From: Ignavibacteriaceae bacterium
GTDB lineage: Bacteria > Bacteroidota > Ignavibacteria > Ignavibacteriales > Ignavibacteriaceae
Assembly: GCA_025455085.1 (NCBI GenBank)
Contig: JALONF010000007.1
Coordinates: 1 to 17,836, forward strand
Direction: 5' to 3'
DNA length: 17,836 nt
The notes under the pieces were generated by a model. The model saw only the letters and a list, made by a program, of their open reading frames with translations. It had not been told where the DNA came from and searched no databases. Position numbers and translations under genes: made by a program. Of this stretch, positions 1-8,090 are shown one piece after another (the first letter of the stretch is position 1; each line of letters begins with the position of its first letter).

Positions 1-218
1 AACATGTCAGGATGTCTACCATCATACTTAAAGTTTTGTTACTCATTCAAAGAACTTAAACTCTCTGTACCCTTGAGTAACTCAGAGCACACGCCCTAAA
101 ACCTAACACGGACGGTAGGGTCAATAAGCTTGTCACGGTTTTTGATTACTCCTGCACCCAAGACAATTTTGTTATGGTTCATGTACCCGGATACGCTCAT
201 CTGCCCGCTATTTAAATC
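1..218. other. non-coding left edge
   Basis: No convincing gene is seen. There is a 7-bp inverted repeat GTTACTC (38-44) / GAGTAAC (75-81) with a 30-nt spacer. A segment around 115-150 (GGTCAATAAGC, then TTGTCACGGTTTTT) loosely resembles 14442-14487, which lies just upstream of the second 209-bp element, so the flank of that element may also be an old duplication. Confidence 0.4.
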
Positions 219-437
219 CTACACCGTGATAAATTTCTGGCTCCGAGATAGTTTGTACCGCGACACTGCGCTAGTGCCCCTAAAAAACATTCTGTACCGT
301 GACAGTTTTCTGGTTCCGATCAAAATTGTACCGCGACACGCCCGGCTTCGAAAAAACTTGTACCTGGACGGCAAAAACCACGCCATACCCTCCTTGCACC
401 GTGACAGCTTTGTGGCTAAAGTACCAGGATCGTGACC
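219..437. repeat. degenerate ~35-bp tandem repeat series (GTACCGYGACA motif)
   Basis: A motif close to TTGTACCGYGACA recurs with its GTACC-equivalent at about 221, 255, 294, 328, 360, 396 and 421; a weaker match lies at 183. Spacings are roughly 34, 39, 34, 32, 36 and 25 bp. Some units also share a following TTTCTGG-TCCGA block (around 234-246 and 307-319). The units are too divergent and too unevenly spaced for a CRISPR array. Related motifs (GGTACCGTGAC near 14411, CCGTGAC near 14579 and near 17686) occur beside the other copies of the accessory element. Confidence 0.55.
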
Positions 438-621
438 GGATGCTGCGTCGGGTAACACAACCTCCCCATATTGCCGGGCCGTTAGTGTTAATGAATTAAC
501 AATCTGCACGATAGACAGCTCCTTGACACCCTTCGATTAAATCGCGACCGCTTATTTGGCACATTTGCTTTTGCGCGACACTAAATCCAACGCTCATGCA
601 AAAGCAAAAGAGCCAAATGCC
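413..621. repeat. 209-bp accessory repeat element, copy A
   Basis: This is an imperfect direct repeat of 14561-14769 with the same length, 209 bp, and about 24 mismatches counted by eye (~88% identity). It contains a core inverted repeat: TAACACAAC (453-461) pairs with GTT (481-483) and GTGTTA (485-490), leaving one bulged A at 484. A possible inner CCC/GGG pairing follows. About 60 bp further on is the long hairpin at 554-618. Most mismatches fall between the core and the hairpin or in the hairpin loop. The core itself and the hairpin stems are unchanged, which suggests selection on structure. Confidence 0.85.
554..618. repeat. structured hairpin A (ACA/AGA internal loop)
   Basis: The outer stem is ATTTGGC (554-560) with GCCAAAT (612-618), 7 bp. 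The internal loop is ACA (561-563) opposite AGA (609-611), which could form a C-G pair between two A-A mismatches. The inner stem is TTTGCTTTTGC (564-574) with GCAAAAGCAAA (598-608), 11 bp. The apical loop has 23 nt and starts with GCGACAC. Both stems pair perfectly. No T-run directly follows, so it is not a standard intrinsic terminator. Confidence 0.85.
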
Positions 622-743
622 TTCGCTCCTCCTCTTTTTAAATTATGTCCTCAAAGGAAGATATAAACTCGGAATAGGCTGATATACTATGCATTTCATC
701 AGTGTTCATGTAATAAACTTGATATTTTCTTTAATTTTACTTC
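622..743. other. leader region before the Na/Pi cotransporter gene
   Basis: This is AT-rich spacer between hairpin A and the transporter start. No clear Bacteroidota promoter (TTTG / TAnnTTTG) is visible, although it must hold the promoter if hairpin A marks the end of the accessory element. Confidence 0.3.
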
Positions 744-2354
744 ATGCAAAAGATCCCTTTTGATTTTTGGATGTTTCTGGCCGGATTGGGAGTTTTTCTT
801 TTCGGGATGCGCCATCTGGAAGATGGAATAAAAGGGCTTGCGGGCAAATCGTTTCAAAACTTCATAAAGCGGTTTACCAGTAAAAGCTGGAAAGGCATTT
901 TAACAGGAACTTTTGTTACTGCAGTTTTACAAAGCAGTTCCATGGTTACGCTTTTGGTTTTAGCATTCCTGGGTGCAGGGATTCTGGGATTACAAAGTGC
1001 TCTGGGTATAGTACTGGGAGCTAATCTGGGAACAACGATTACTGCATGGATAGTTGCTGCTTTGGGTTTTAAAATGAATATTGCCGATTTCTCATACCCT
1101 TTTCTGGCAGTTGGAATCTTATCATTCCTGTTCTTCAAAAGCAGACCGGTATTGAAAAATATCGGTGTGTTTCTGATTGGGTTTGGATTGATCTTTTTAG
1201 GGTTAGATTTCATGAAGGTGACCCTCGATAAGGTTGCAGATCAGATTGACTTTGCTTTGTTTTCACAATATGGACTTTGGGTATTTTTAATTTTTGGTTT
1301 GATAATAACTGCACTGATTCAATCAAGCTCTGCAATGATTGTAATTATTTTAAGTGCTCTGAACGCAGAACTTATCGATGTTTACCAGTCTTTTGCGATG
1401 ATAATTGGAGCCAATATGGGCACTACAACAACCTTATTAATGGGCTCGATCGGAGGCACCGCAGACAAAAAACGACTGGCGTTTGCCAATGTGGTTTTTA
1501 ATATTGCCGGTGGTACATTTATGTTTATATTTCTACGTCAGGCAGTTGATGTGGTGTATTATTTATCCGGCATTAAAGATCCTCTGATGGAACTTGTTTT
1601 GCTAAACACGCTTCTGAACCTTTGCATTATATTTTTATTCTGGCCACTGTTGGGACAGTTTCAGAAATTTCTAAAAAATCGTTTCAGAAATTCGGAACCT
1701 CAGGGAGAAACTTTGTTTATTAAAAACATTGATCCGGCAATTACCGAAGTTGCTCTTAAAGCTGTCGAACAGGAACTTCAGGAGGTTAAATATCAAACAA
1801 TCAGTTTTTTAAAGGAGAGTTTTGGTATCGGCCAAGAGTATTCAATGGCAAAAGGATGGAAGCATATTTTCAGAAGTTCAGTGAGCCTGAACAGTAAGTA
1901 TGAAAAATTAAAACAAATTGAAGATGAGATTTTCCTTTTTTATAATGAGATTCAAAAACAAAGCCTTTCATTGCAGGACGCAGAGAATTTAACCACCAGT
2001 ATGATGTCTCTTCGCTCACTGGTTTATAGTGCAAAACATATAAAAGATGTGATACATAACATTATAGAAATGAATGAGAGCGAAAGTCCGGTAGCTAAAG
2101 ACTTATTAATTAAATTACAAACTTTCATAAACGAACAGATTGAAATTATAAAACCTGCAGATTTCCGCTCAGATAAAGATCGTGTTTTGTTGCAACAACG
2201 AATGGATAACACCAACTTTTTTTACGAACAGACAATAGCTTTTTTATATGATAATATTAAGAATCAACCAAAAGGAACTATTTCAGTATCATCTTTAACA
2301 AATGTTATAAAGCAAACTGTCTCTTCTATGAACAGTCTGCATAATGCTTTCTGA
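744..2354 (+). CDS. Na/Pi cotransporter family protein with PhoU-like tail
   Basis: This is a predicted inner-membrane sodium/phosphate symporter of the NptA/YjbB (PF02690) type, 536 residues. It has the two inverted-topology repeats typical of the family. The first carries QSSS at residues 63-66 followed by GANLGTT (92-98); the second carries QSSS at 193-196 followed by GANMGTT (222-228). These QSSS repeats line the transport site in the family. Hydrophobic segments fill residues ~8-310. The rest is a charged helical cytoplasmic region resembling the PhoU-like domain often fused to this transporter, possibly sensing or gating phosphate flux. The ATG at 744 gives a start just before the first membrane helix. 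Whether it imports or exports phosphate cannot be told from sequence. The spacing suggests it is the first gene of the plus block, 190 bp before the Usp gene. Confidence 0.92.
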   Translation: MQKIPFDFWMFLAGLGVFLFGMRHLEDGIKGLAGKSFQNFIKRFTSKSWKGILTGTFVTAVLQSSSMVTLLVLAFLGAGILGLQSALGIVLGANLGTTITAWIVAALGFKMNIADFSYPFLAVGILSFLFFKSRPVLKNIGVFLIGFGLIFLGLDFMKVTLDKVADQIDFALFSQYGLWVFLIFGLIITALIQSSSAMIVIILSALNAELIDVYQSFAMIIGANMGTTTTLLMGSIGGTADKKRLAFANVVFNIAGGTFMFIFLRQAVDVVYYLSGIKDPLMELVLLNTLLNLCIIFLFWPLLGQFQKFLKNRFRNSEPQGETLFIKNIDPAITEVALKAVEQELQEVKYQTISFLKESFGIGQEYSMAKGWKHIFRSSVSLNSKYEKLKQIEDEIFLFYNEIQKQSLSLQDAENLTTSMMSLRSLVYSAKHIKDVIHNIIEMNESESPVAKDLLIKLQTFINEQIEIIKPADFRSDKDRVLLQQRMDNTNFFYEQTIAFLYDNIKNQPKGTISVSSLTNVIKQTVSSMNSLHNAF

Positions 2355-2544
2355 CGTGCCATTTACTTAAAAAAAATTGAGAATTTTTATTGTTCGCAAA
2401 ACCCAAATCAAAATCCCTGATAGCAAAGATCCTCCCTTCCAATAAAATGGGAAACTTCATAAACCGCACGAACGCATAACTAGGACAGTATAATTATCGG
2501 ACTTCATTTCCATTATAATAATATAAAATTAAACGAAAAAAAGC

Positions 2545-3411
2545 ATGAAACTACTTGAAAAAATCTTAGTGCCAATTGATGTCAATACTGACTCAACAGA
2601 ACAGATAAATGCCACAATAAAACTGGCAAATGCATACAAATCAGAAATTATACTGATGTCTGTTGTTGGTGACACTGAACTAAACGACAATATAAAAGAT
2701 ATTGTTGTAAAATCGGTAGCAGAATCATTAAATGAGATTAAAGAAGTTCTCATTAGCAATAAAGTAAAAGTACGTGAACCGGAAGTTCTCATTGGTAAAA
2801 TAGTTGACACTATTGTTCAGAAGGCAAATTCAGAGAATGTTAACCTGGTACTAATTGGTGCAAAAGAAAAAAAGAAAAGGGAAAAATTTAAACTGGGTGT
2901 AATTACCGAACAAATTATCAGAGAATCTGATATCCCTGTATGGTTGGTCAACGGGGAGAGAAAAACATTGTTATCCAGTATTCTTTGCCCGGTTGATTTC
3001 TCAGAACCCTCAAAGCGTGCGCTTACCAATGCTGTTCTATTGGCAAGGAAATTTAATGCCAGGCTAAACATTATTACCGTTTACGAACCTCTTGAATATG
3101 TTTCCAAAAGAATTAATATTGACTTGGATGAAGAAAATGCAACAAGATTGAAAAGGGTTAAAAATGAAATGAAAACATTTACTAAAGAGTTTAATTTGGA
3201 AGGGGTTGAACATAAAATTGAAATGAAATGCGGTAAAGCGGATGAGAAAATTTTGAATACAATTAAAAAACAAAATATCGACTTGCTGATAATGGGCACC
3301 AATGGACGAACAGGGTTAAGCCGGTTTTTTATGGGGAGTGTTACTGAAAAAGTTATTCGCGAGATGCCTTGCTCATTCATTACAATAAAAAAAATGATGT
3401 TATTCAATTAA
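2545..3411 (+). CDS. tandem-domain universal stress protein (UspA family)
   Basis: A cytoplasmic universal stress protein of 288 residues with two Usp domains, ~1-137 and ~143-285. The second domain carries a complete ATP-binding signature G-x2-G-x9-G-S at residues 251-265 (GTNGRTGLSRFFMGS), while the matching loop in domain 1 (from G105) is degenerate and lysine-rich. The second domain is therefore probably the nucleotide-binding one. Usp proteins of this type are linked to starvation, redox stress and dormancy; the actual ligand or partner is unknown. The frame ends directly after the domain's last beta strand, with a short tail KKMMLFN encoded at an A8 run. The next gene begins inside this one in the -1 frame, so a fused product is possible. 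It lies upstream of the P-type ATPase, probably in one transcription unit. Confidence 0.93.
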   Translation: MKLLEKILVPIDVNTDSTEQINATIKLANAYKSEIILMSVVGDTELNDNIKDIVVKSVAESLNEIKEVLISNKVKVREPEVLIGKIVDTIVQKANSENVNLVLIGAKEKKKREKFKLGVITEQIIRESDIPVWLVNGERKTLLSSILCPVDFSEPSKRALTNAVLLARKFNARLNIITVYEPLEYVSKRINIDLDEENATRLKRVKNEMKTFTKEFNLEGVEHKIEMKCGKADEKILNTIKKQNIDLLIMGTNGRTGLSRFFMGSVTEKVIREMPCSFITIKKMMLFN

Positions 3412-3692
3412 AACTCGACTATGAAATAAAAGAAATAGAATTACATTTTAAAAACGGGGAAGAATTAATTAAAAATGGATTTTACGATGAAGCAATAAAC
3501 CAGTTTTTAATATGTTTGCAGGTTAACGATATGCACATTCCTTCCATGAAAAAACTGGCGGACCTGTATAATAAATCAGGCGATACAAATAAATCGCTTT
3601 TTTATGAAAATATGGCTAAAGAAATATTATCAAAATTATGGGACAAAAAAATTGAGGAAGAAATTAGAAGGCATTACCGATTTATGGAGTAA
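3369..3692 (+). CDS. small TPR-repeat protein overlapping the Usp gene
   Basis: An open frame of up to 107 codons in the -1 frame relative to the Usp gene, overlapping its last 43 bp. Residues ~25-90 look like two tetratricopeptide helical hairpins (pattern G-x2-L-x3-G-x2-x-D-E-A-x2-x-F, then A-D-L-Y-N-K-S-G-D-x2-K-S). TPRs usually bind protein partners. The start is uncertain: the only candidate before the TPR is a TTG at 3369 inside the Usp gene. The first in-frame ATG (3531) would cut through the repeat. The alternatives are translational coupling to Usp termination, or no independent start, with the TPR made as a C-terminal extension of Usp by -1 frameshifting at 3387-3393. A sequencing error in the A8 run would also explain it. 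The reading frame is well kept and probably real. Confidence 0.65.
   Translation: MLIHYNKKNDVIQLKLDYEIKEIELHFKNGEELIKNGFYDEAINQFLICLQVNDMHIPSMKKLADLYNKSGDTNKSLFYENMAKEILSKLWDKKIEEEIRRHYRFME
3387..3393 (+). promoter_or_regulatory. candidate -1 frameshift heptamer A-AAA-AAA at the Usp/TPR junction
   Basis: Eight consecutive A residues (3387-3394) are read in the Usp frame as ATA AAA AAA ATG. This gives the exact X-XXY-YYZ phasing of a -1 slippery heptamer. Slipping back one base enters the TPR frame and would yield a Usp-TPR fusion of about 382 residues. The same run could also permit RNA polymerase slippage. No strong downstream stem-loop is evident. Confidence 0.4.
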
Positions 3693-3732
3693 AATTTGAA
3701 AATAACTCTTTATTAAAACAGTTGAATAATAA

Positions 3733-6459
3733 ATGAAGAATCATACTATTAAACATCAGAGTACAATAGCAAAAGAGCATTGGCAGACATTTAGTGAAGA
3801 AATAATCTTCAGTGAATTAAAAACATCTGAAAAAGGGTTAAATCAGGAAGAAGTAAAGAAGAGGCTGGAGTTTTACGGCGGGAATAAATTGCCCGAGGGT
3901 AAAAAAGTTACCCTCATTCAGATAATCCTGCACCAGCTATTGAATCCATTAATTTTTATCCTCGTTGCTGCAGCTCTTGCATCAGTAGCCATTGGCGAAG
4001 GGAAAGATGCCATATTCATCTTTCTGGTTATTTTCATTAACAGTGCATTGGGAACCTATCAGGAATTCAATGCAGAAAGGAGTGCCAGCAGCTTGCAGAA
4101 ATTAATGAAAATTAAAGCAAGGGTAAGAAGGGATGGCAAAGAAACGGAAGTACCTTCTGAAGAACTTGTACCGGGCGACATGGTGCTACTCGAATCGGGC
4201 ATGAAAGTGCCGGCCGATATTCGGTTACTTGAAGTGTCGGGTCTGGAAATTGACGAAAGTTTTCTTACCGGCGAATCCATAGCAGCAAAAAAACAAATTG
4301 CAGTATTACAGGAAAATCTTGGCGTTGCCGAAAGAACCAATATGACTTTTGCTGGTGCTACCGTAATGAAAGGACGGGGAGTGGGCGTTGTGGTTTGTAC
4401 TGGTTTAGATACACAGGTAGGTAAAATCTCACAGGATGTAACCGAATCGGCTTCTGCAAAACCGCCATTGGTGCAACGCATTGAGAAATTCATCAAGCAA
4501 ATCAGTATTTTTATTATTGCCCTTAGTGTTTTTTTGGGAGTTGTACTCCGAATGCAGGGGATGGATTTAACCGCAATCTTCTTCTTTGTTGTAGCACTTG
4601 CTGTTTCTGCCATTCCTGAAGGTTTGCCGGTAGCTTTAACTGTAGCTTTATCCATAGCCACCAAACGAATGGCAAAGCGAAATGTAATTGTCCGCAAGCT
4701 TACATCAGTTGAGAGTTTAGGCAGTTGCACCGTAATTGCCAGCGACAAAACCGGAACACTTACCGTTAACGAGCAAACGGCTAAAATTATACATCTACCC
4801 AACAGTAGCCGCTACACTATGGAAGGACAAGGCTATAATGGCGAAGGTAAAGTAGTCGATTCAGAGGGTAAATCAATTAAGTTTTCAGAAAATGATGAGA
4901 TTGCGAAAATTACCCGCATAGCTGTTTTTGCCAACGAGGGTTCATTAACCAAAGAAAATGATAAATGGTCGTATCATGGCGATGCAATGGATGTCGCTCT
5001 GCTGGGCATGAGTTACAAACTTGGAGTAAGTCCAGAAAAATGGCTGACAGAGGAAAAACCGATTGGAATAATTCCCTACGAGTCGGAGCGAAAATTCTCT
5101 GCATCATTTTGCAATGTAAATAACTCGGTTTACATTGGTGTGAAAGGCGCTGTTGAGACCATTCTCGATTTTTGTACATCCATGTCCGTTGATGGCGGTA
5201 TTAAAGAAATAGATAAAGACAAAATACTTGTCGATTCCGAACATCTGGCTAAAGGCGGCTACCGGGTATTGGCATTTGCCAGCGGCGAATACAAAGAATA
5301 TCATAAAAAAGAAATATATGAAACAGAGGATATTCCTCCACTAACCTTTTACGGACTTGTGGGATTTATTGACCCTTTAAGGCCAGAAGCTAAAATATCG
5401 GTTGAACAATGCCGGGGAGCCGGGATAAAAGTAATTATGATAACCGGCGACCATCCCGAAACCGCTGGGACCATTGCCCGTGAACTTGGTATTGCTGATG
5501 AAACCACACCAGTGGTTACCGGACAAATGCTCGCAGAATCAGGAGCACATGACAGTCCTGCTTTTGAAAAACTTGTGGCTTTAACAACAGTATTTGCAAG
5601 GGTTTCGCCTTCACAGAAACTGGAAATTGTTGATGTGCTTATCCGTAAGGGAGAATTCGTCGCTGTTACGGGCGATGGCGTAAACGATGCTCCTGCGCTA
5701 AAACGTGCCAACATTGGTGTGGCAATGGGCTCTGGTACTGATGTGGCTAAAGAGGTAGGTTCAATGATTGTGCTGGACGACAACTTTTCGTCTATCGTGG
5801 CAGGTGTTGAAGAAGGCCGCTTTGCATACGATAATGTGCGAAAAGTAATTTACCTTTTAATTTCAACAGGAGCTGCTGAAATTATCTTATTTCTGGCATC
5901 TATTTTTGCAGGATTGCCACTGCCGCTTCTTGCCGTACAATTGTTGTGGTTGAATTTGGTCACCAATGGCATACAGGACGTTGCCCTTGCTTTCGAAGGA
6001 GGTGAGCCTGGAGCTATGAAACGACCTCCTCGTAAGCCCTCGGAAAAAATATTCAACCCTCTTATGATTAATCAAACCATTGTATCGGGTGCAACAATGG
6101 GGTTGATAGTTTTTGGGCTGTGGTATTATTTAAACAATTACACCCAAATGACCGAAATACACACACGCGACCTTATTCTGTTGCTTATGGTATTTATGCA
6201 AAATTTTCATGTATTCAATGCCCGTTCCGAAAGGGTTTCGGCATTTAAGGTGCCATTAAAAAGAAATATCATCCTTGTGTTTGGGGTTTTGGCGGCACAA
6301 GGTATTCATATCCTTAGCATGCAAATTCCATTTATGCAAAACATCTTGCGCATCGAACCGATTACCATTAATGAATGGATTTTAATATTGGTGTTAGCTA
6401 TACCTTTAATCTTGGTAATGGAATTGTTTAAATTTGTAAATAAACCTAAAATAAAATAA
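3733..6459 (+). CDS. cation-translocating P-type ATPase (P2 / Ca2+-ATPase-like)
   Basis: A 908-residue inner-membrane cation pump of the SERCA/PMCA-like P2 group. In order it shows an N-terminal cation-ATPase domain (~15-80), the actuator loop TGES (179-182), M4 with PEGLP (295-299), the phosphorylation site DKTGTL (338-343, D338 phosphorylated), KGA of the nucleotide-binding domain (471-473), and the hinge TGDGVNDAP (647-655). M6 has NLVTNGIQD (741-749), followed by C-terminal helices. All catalytic motifs are intact and the length is typical. The M4 glutamate (E296) and M5 glutamate (E716) seen in SERCA are kept. However, the SERCA M5 Asn768 position appears to be Gly713 and the M6 Asp800 position is Asn745, so ion choice and stoichiometry are uncertain. 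Calcium export is the best guess. The start is 40 bp after the TPR gene. Confidence 0.93.
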   Translation: MKNHTIKHQSTIAKEHWQTFSEEIIFSELKTSEKGLNQEEVKKRLEFYGGNKLPEGKKVTLIQIILHQLLNPLIFILVAAALASVAIGEGKDAIFIFLVIFINSALGTYQEFNAERSASSLQKLMKIKARVRRDGKETEVPSEELVPGDMVLLESGMKVPADIRLLEVSGLEIDESFLTGESIAAKKQIAVLQENLGVAERTNMTFAGATVMKGRGVGVVVCTGLDTQVGKISQDVTESASAKPPLVQRIEKFIKQISIFIIALSVFLGVVLRMQGMDLTAIFFFVVALAVSAIPEGLPVALTVALSIATKRMAKRNVIVRKLTSVESLGSCTVIASDKTGTLTVNEQTAKIIHLPNSSRYTMEGQGYNGEGKVVDSEGKSIKFSENDEIAKITRIAVFANEGSLTKENDKWSYHGDAMDVALLGMSYKLGVSPEKWLTEEKPIGIIPYESERKFSASFCNVNNSVYIGVKGAVETILDFCTSMSVDGGIKEIDKDKILVDSEHLAKGGYRVLAFASGEYKEYHKKEIYETEDIPPLTFYGLVGFIDPLRPEAKISVEQCRGAGIKVIMITGDHPETAGTIARELGIADETTPVVTGQMLAESGAHDSPAFEKLVALTTVFARVSPSQKLEIVDVLIRKGEFVAVTGDGVNDAPALKRANIGVAMGSGTDVAKEVGSMIVLDDNFSSIVAGVEEGRFAYDNVRKVIYLLISTGAAEIILFLASIFAGLPLPLLAVQLLWLNLVTNGIQDVALAFEGGEPGAMKRPPRKPSEKIFNPLMINQTIVSGATMGLIVFGLWYYLNNYTQMTEIHTRDLILLLMVFMQNFHVFNARSERVSAFKVPLKRNIILVFGVLAAQGIHILSMQIPFMQNILRIEPITINEWILILVLAIPLILVMELFKFVNKPKIK

Positions 6460-6487
6460 TATAAAACGTTTTTTGAAAAAAATCAAC

Positions 6488-6571
6488 ATGACACCTAAAC
6501 AGGTTGTCGACATTTTACTGCTGGCATTACTAATTGTATTTGTTGCAAATAAGCCATTTATCCGATTATAG
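6488..6571 (+). CDS. possible 27-residue single-pass membrane peptide
   Basis: A short open frame starting 28 bp after the P-type ATPase stop encodes MTPKQVVDILLLALLIVFVA followed by NKPFIRL. It is one hydrophobic helix of ~16 residues with a charged start and a basic C-terminal end. Its size and layout recall small subunits that accompany P-type pumps (bacterial KdpF; sarcolipin and phospholamban in animals), but no sequence similarity is claimed. There is no clear ribosome-binding site, which is usual for this group. It may simply be chance in AT-rich spacer. Confidence 0.35.
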   Translation: MTPKQVVDILLLALLIVFVANKPFIRL

Positions 6572-6668
6572 CTTAAGATTTAATATTAACAAAAGCATCA
6601 TTTTAAAATAGGAAAGACTGCGACAATTCTTTAGGATATTTATTATTAAGTAGGATTATATCAGGAAG

Positions 6669-6708
6669 AAAATCTATGATTGTGTATAGAGGTAAATTAA
6701 TAGATTTT
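6669..6708. terminator. possible bidirectional terminator between convergent blocks
   Basis: A perfect 9-bp inverted repeat AAAATCTAT (6669-6677) / ATAGATTTT (6700-6708) with a 22-nt spacer sits between the plus block and the stop of the minus-strand kinase gene. On either strand the stem ends in TTTT, so it could end transcription both ways. It is AT-rich with a long loop, so it would be weak. Confidence 0.35.
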
Positions 6709-6719
6709 CAAATAAATAT

Positions 6720-8090
6720 TCAACTATATAAAGGAAGGGCAAGAGTAAAGGTACTGCCCTTCAATAATTCCGATTTAACGGTGATCTTTCCTTTATGTAA
6801 TTTCATAATTTTTTCAACCAGTGATAAACCGATACCATATCCTTTCGTACAGAAAGCATTTTTTGCACGATAAAATGGTTGGAAAATCATCTGTAATTCT
6901 TCTTCGGAAATTCCGATCCCTTTATCGGAAAAATTAATGATCACATTATTATTTTCATTATTCACACTGATTTCAGAAGTATGATCTCCGGAATATTTAC
7001 AGCCATTATCTATAATGTTACTTATGGCAGTTCTAAGTAACTGTTCATTCCCGTTGACCTTCAGTTTATATTCATCATCAATTGACTCAGAAAAATTAAT
7101 ACTAATCTGATAGTTATCATTTATTTTTTGTACATCCTTCTTGGCTTGCCATAGGATTTCGTCTATCCGGATCAGACTAAAATCAGCTTCTGAAAATTCA
7201 GAACTGGCTTGAGCCAGTTGCAATAGGCGGTTTGAAATGTGATTGAGGTTTTTTATATTTCCGAGAACAGAAATAATAGTCTTTCTGTATTCTTCATTCT
7301 TTCTGGCCTTCATCAGGATTACTTCCAGATGCCCTGTAATAACGGTAAGAGGAGTCCGCAATTCATGGGAGGCGTTGGCAATGAAATTTTTTTGAGTTTT
7401 AAAGGCTGACTCAATCCTTTCTAACATCTTATTAAAAGTATGTGCAAGCTGTGAAAGTTCGTCTTTGCCATTTCCCTCAGAAATCCTTGCATTAAGGTTG
7501 GAAACACCAATTGCCCCAACCTGCGCCATAATGTAAGAAATAGGGTTTAAAGCACGTGATACAAAAATCTTTCCAGATATAAATACTATAATAAGACTTA
7601 TAGAGAAAACGACTATAATAATGATCCTCAGTCGGTTGAGCTTCATTAATCCAAAAATATCAGTCGCTGCTGCAAAAACAACGTATCTGTCATACTTACC
7701 AGTATAAAACTGACCAAGTATTTCATAAGGCATCTGTTTCAATTGAACTTCTTCTTTTAGCCTTACTTCAGTAATCAATTCCGGTGAGATAGCCAATAAC
7801 TGATTGTCATCTGTACTGTAGACAATCTTATCCTGATAATCATAAATAATGATTATCTCATTAGGAAGACTTACAGGATTGTTTTTTTCAATTCTTTTTA
7901 ATAATTCTGCATCTATTTCATCTATATCAATCAGCATCTGTGCTACCATTTTTGCCTTACTGCCAAGCCGGTCATAAAATTCCTGTTTTCTGCCTCCGGA
8001 AAAAGAAAAATATACGGAAAGTGAAGAAAAAAGGAGAATCATAGCAACAATGCTTATGAACTGATATAATAATTTTTTCCTGATTTCCAT
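6720..8090 (-). CDS. two-component sensor histidine kinase
   Basis: A 456-residue membrane histidine kinase. Two membrane helices (~9-31 and ~154-174) enclose a ~120-residue sensor region outside the cytoplasm. A HAMP linker (~175-230) follows, then the dimerization/phosphoacceptor helix with ASHELRTPLT (phosphorylated His at 242). The ATP-binding domain has N-box NIIDNG (358-363), G1 DKGIGI (389-394), F-box FQPFYR (403-408) and G2 GYGIGLS (417-423). All catalytic boxes are present. The start codon overlaps the regulator stop by one base (TAATG), showing translational coupling in one operon. The signal sensed is unknown. The neighbouring envelope genes and the upstream chaperone gene make cell-envelope stress a reasonable guess. 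Confidence 0.95.
   Translation of the reverse strand: MEIRKKLLYQFISIVAMILLFSSLSVYFSFSGGRKQEFYDRLGSKAKMVAQMLIDIDEIDAELLKRIEKNNPVSLPNEIIIIYDYQDKIVYSTDDNQLLAISPELITEVRLKEEVQLKQMPYEILGQFYTGKYDRYVVFAAATDIFGLMKLNRLRIIIIVVFSISLIIVFISGKIFVSRALNPISYIMAQVGAIGVSNLNARISEGNGKDELSQLAHTFNKMLERIESAFKTQKNFIANASHELRTPLTVITGHLEVILMKARKNEEYRKTIISVLGNIKNLNHISNRLLQLAQASSEFSEADFSLIRIDEILWQAKKDVQKINDNYQISINFSESIDDEYKLKVNGNEQLLRTAISNIIDNGCKYSGDHTSEISVNNENNNVIINFSDKGIGISEEELQMIFQPFYRAKNAFCTKGYGIGLSLVEKIMKLHKGKITVKSELLKGSTFTLALPLYS

Noticed and set aside
219..437. CRISPR array
   Set aside because: Units are short, divergent and unevenly spaced, with no conserved repeat of 25 bp or more and no cas gene nearby.
219..509. 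Overlapping open frames on both strands in the left repeat region (plus 130-435, minus 219-509)
   Set aside because: Their proteins are low-complexity echoes of the DNA repeats (recurring YRDS-like or SRYK-like units), run into the 209-bp element, and show no domain.
554..618. Hairpins A, B and C as ordinary intrinsic terminators
   Set aside because: None is followed by a T-run, the loops are 23-24 nt, and A and B do not follow a gene end.
413..621. Classical integron attC site
   Set aside because: The RYYYAAC/GTTRRRY boxes are not met and no integrase gene is seen; only the general folded layout is similar.
4059..4802. 247-codon open frame antisense to the P-type ATPase
   Set aside because: It is a mirror of a strongly coding gene; the translated sequence is Ser/Thr-rich with no domain and no promoter.
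6676..6873. Plus-strand open frame running into the kinase gene end
   Set aside because: It overlaps the inverted repeat and the antisense of the conserved ATP-binding domain, with no protein-like features.
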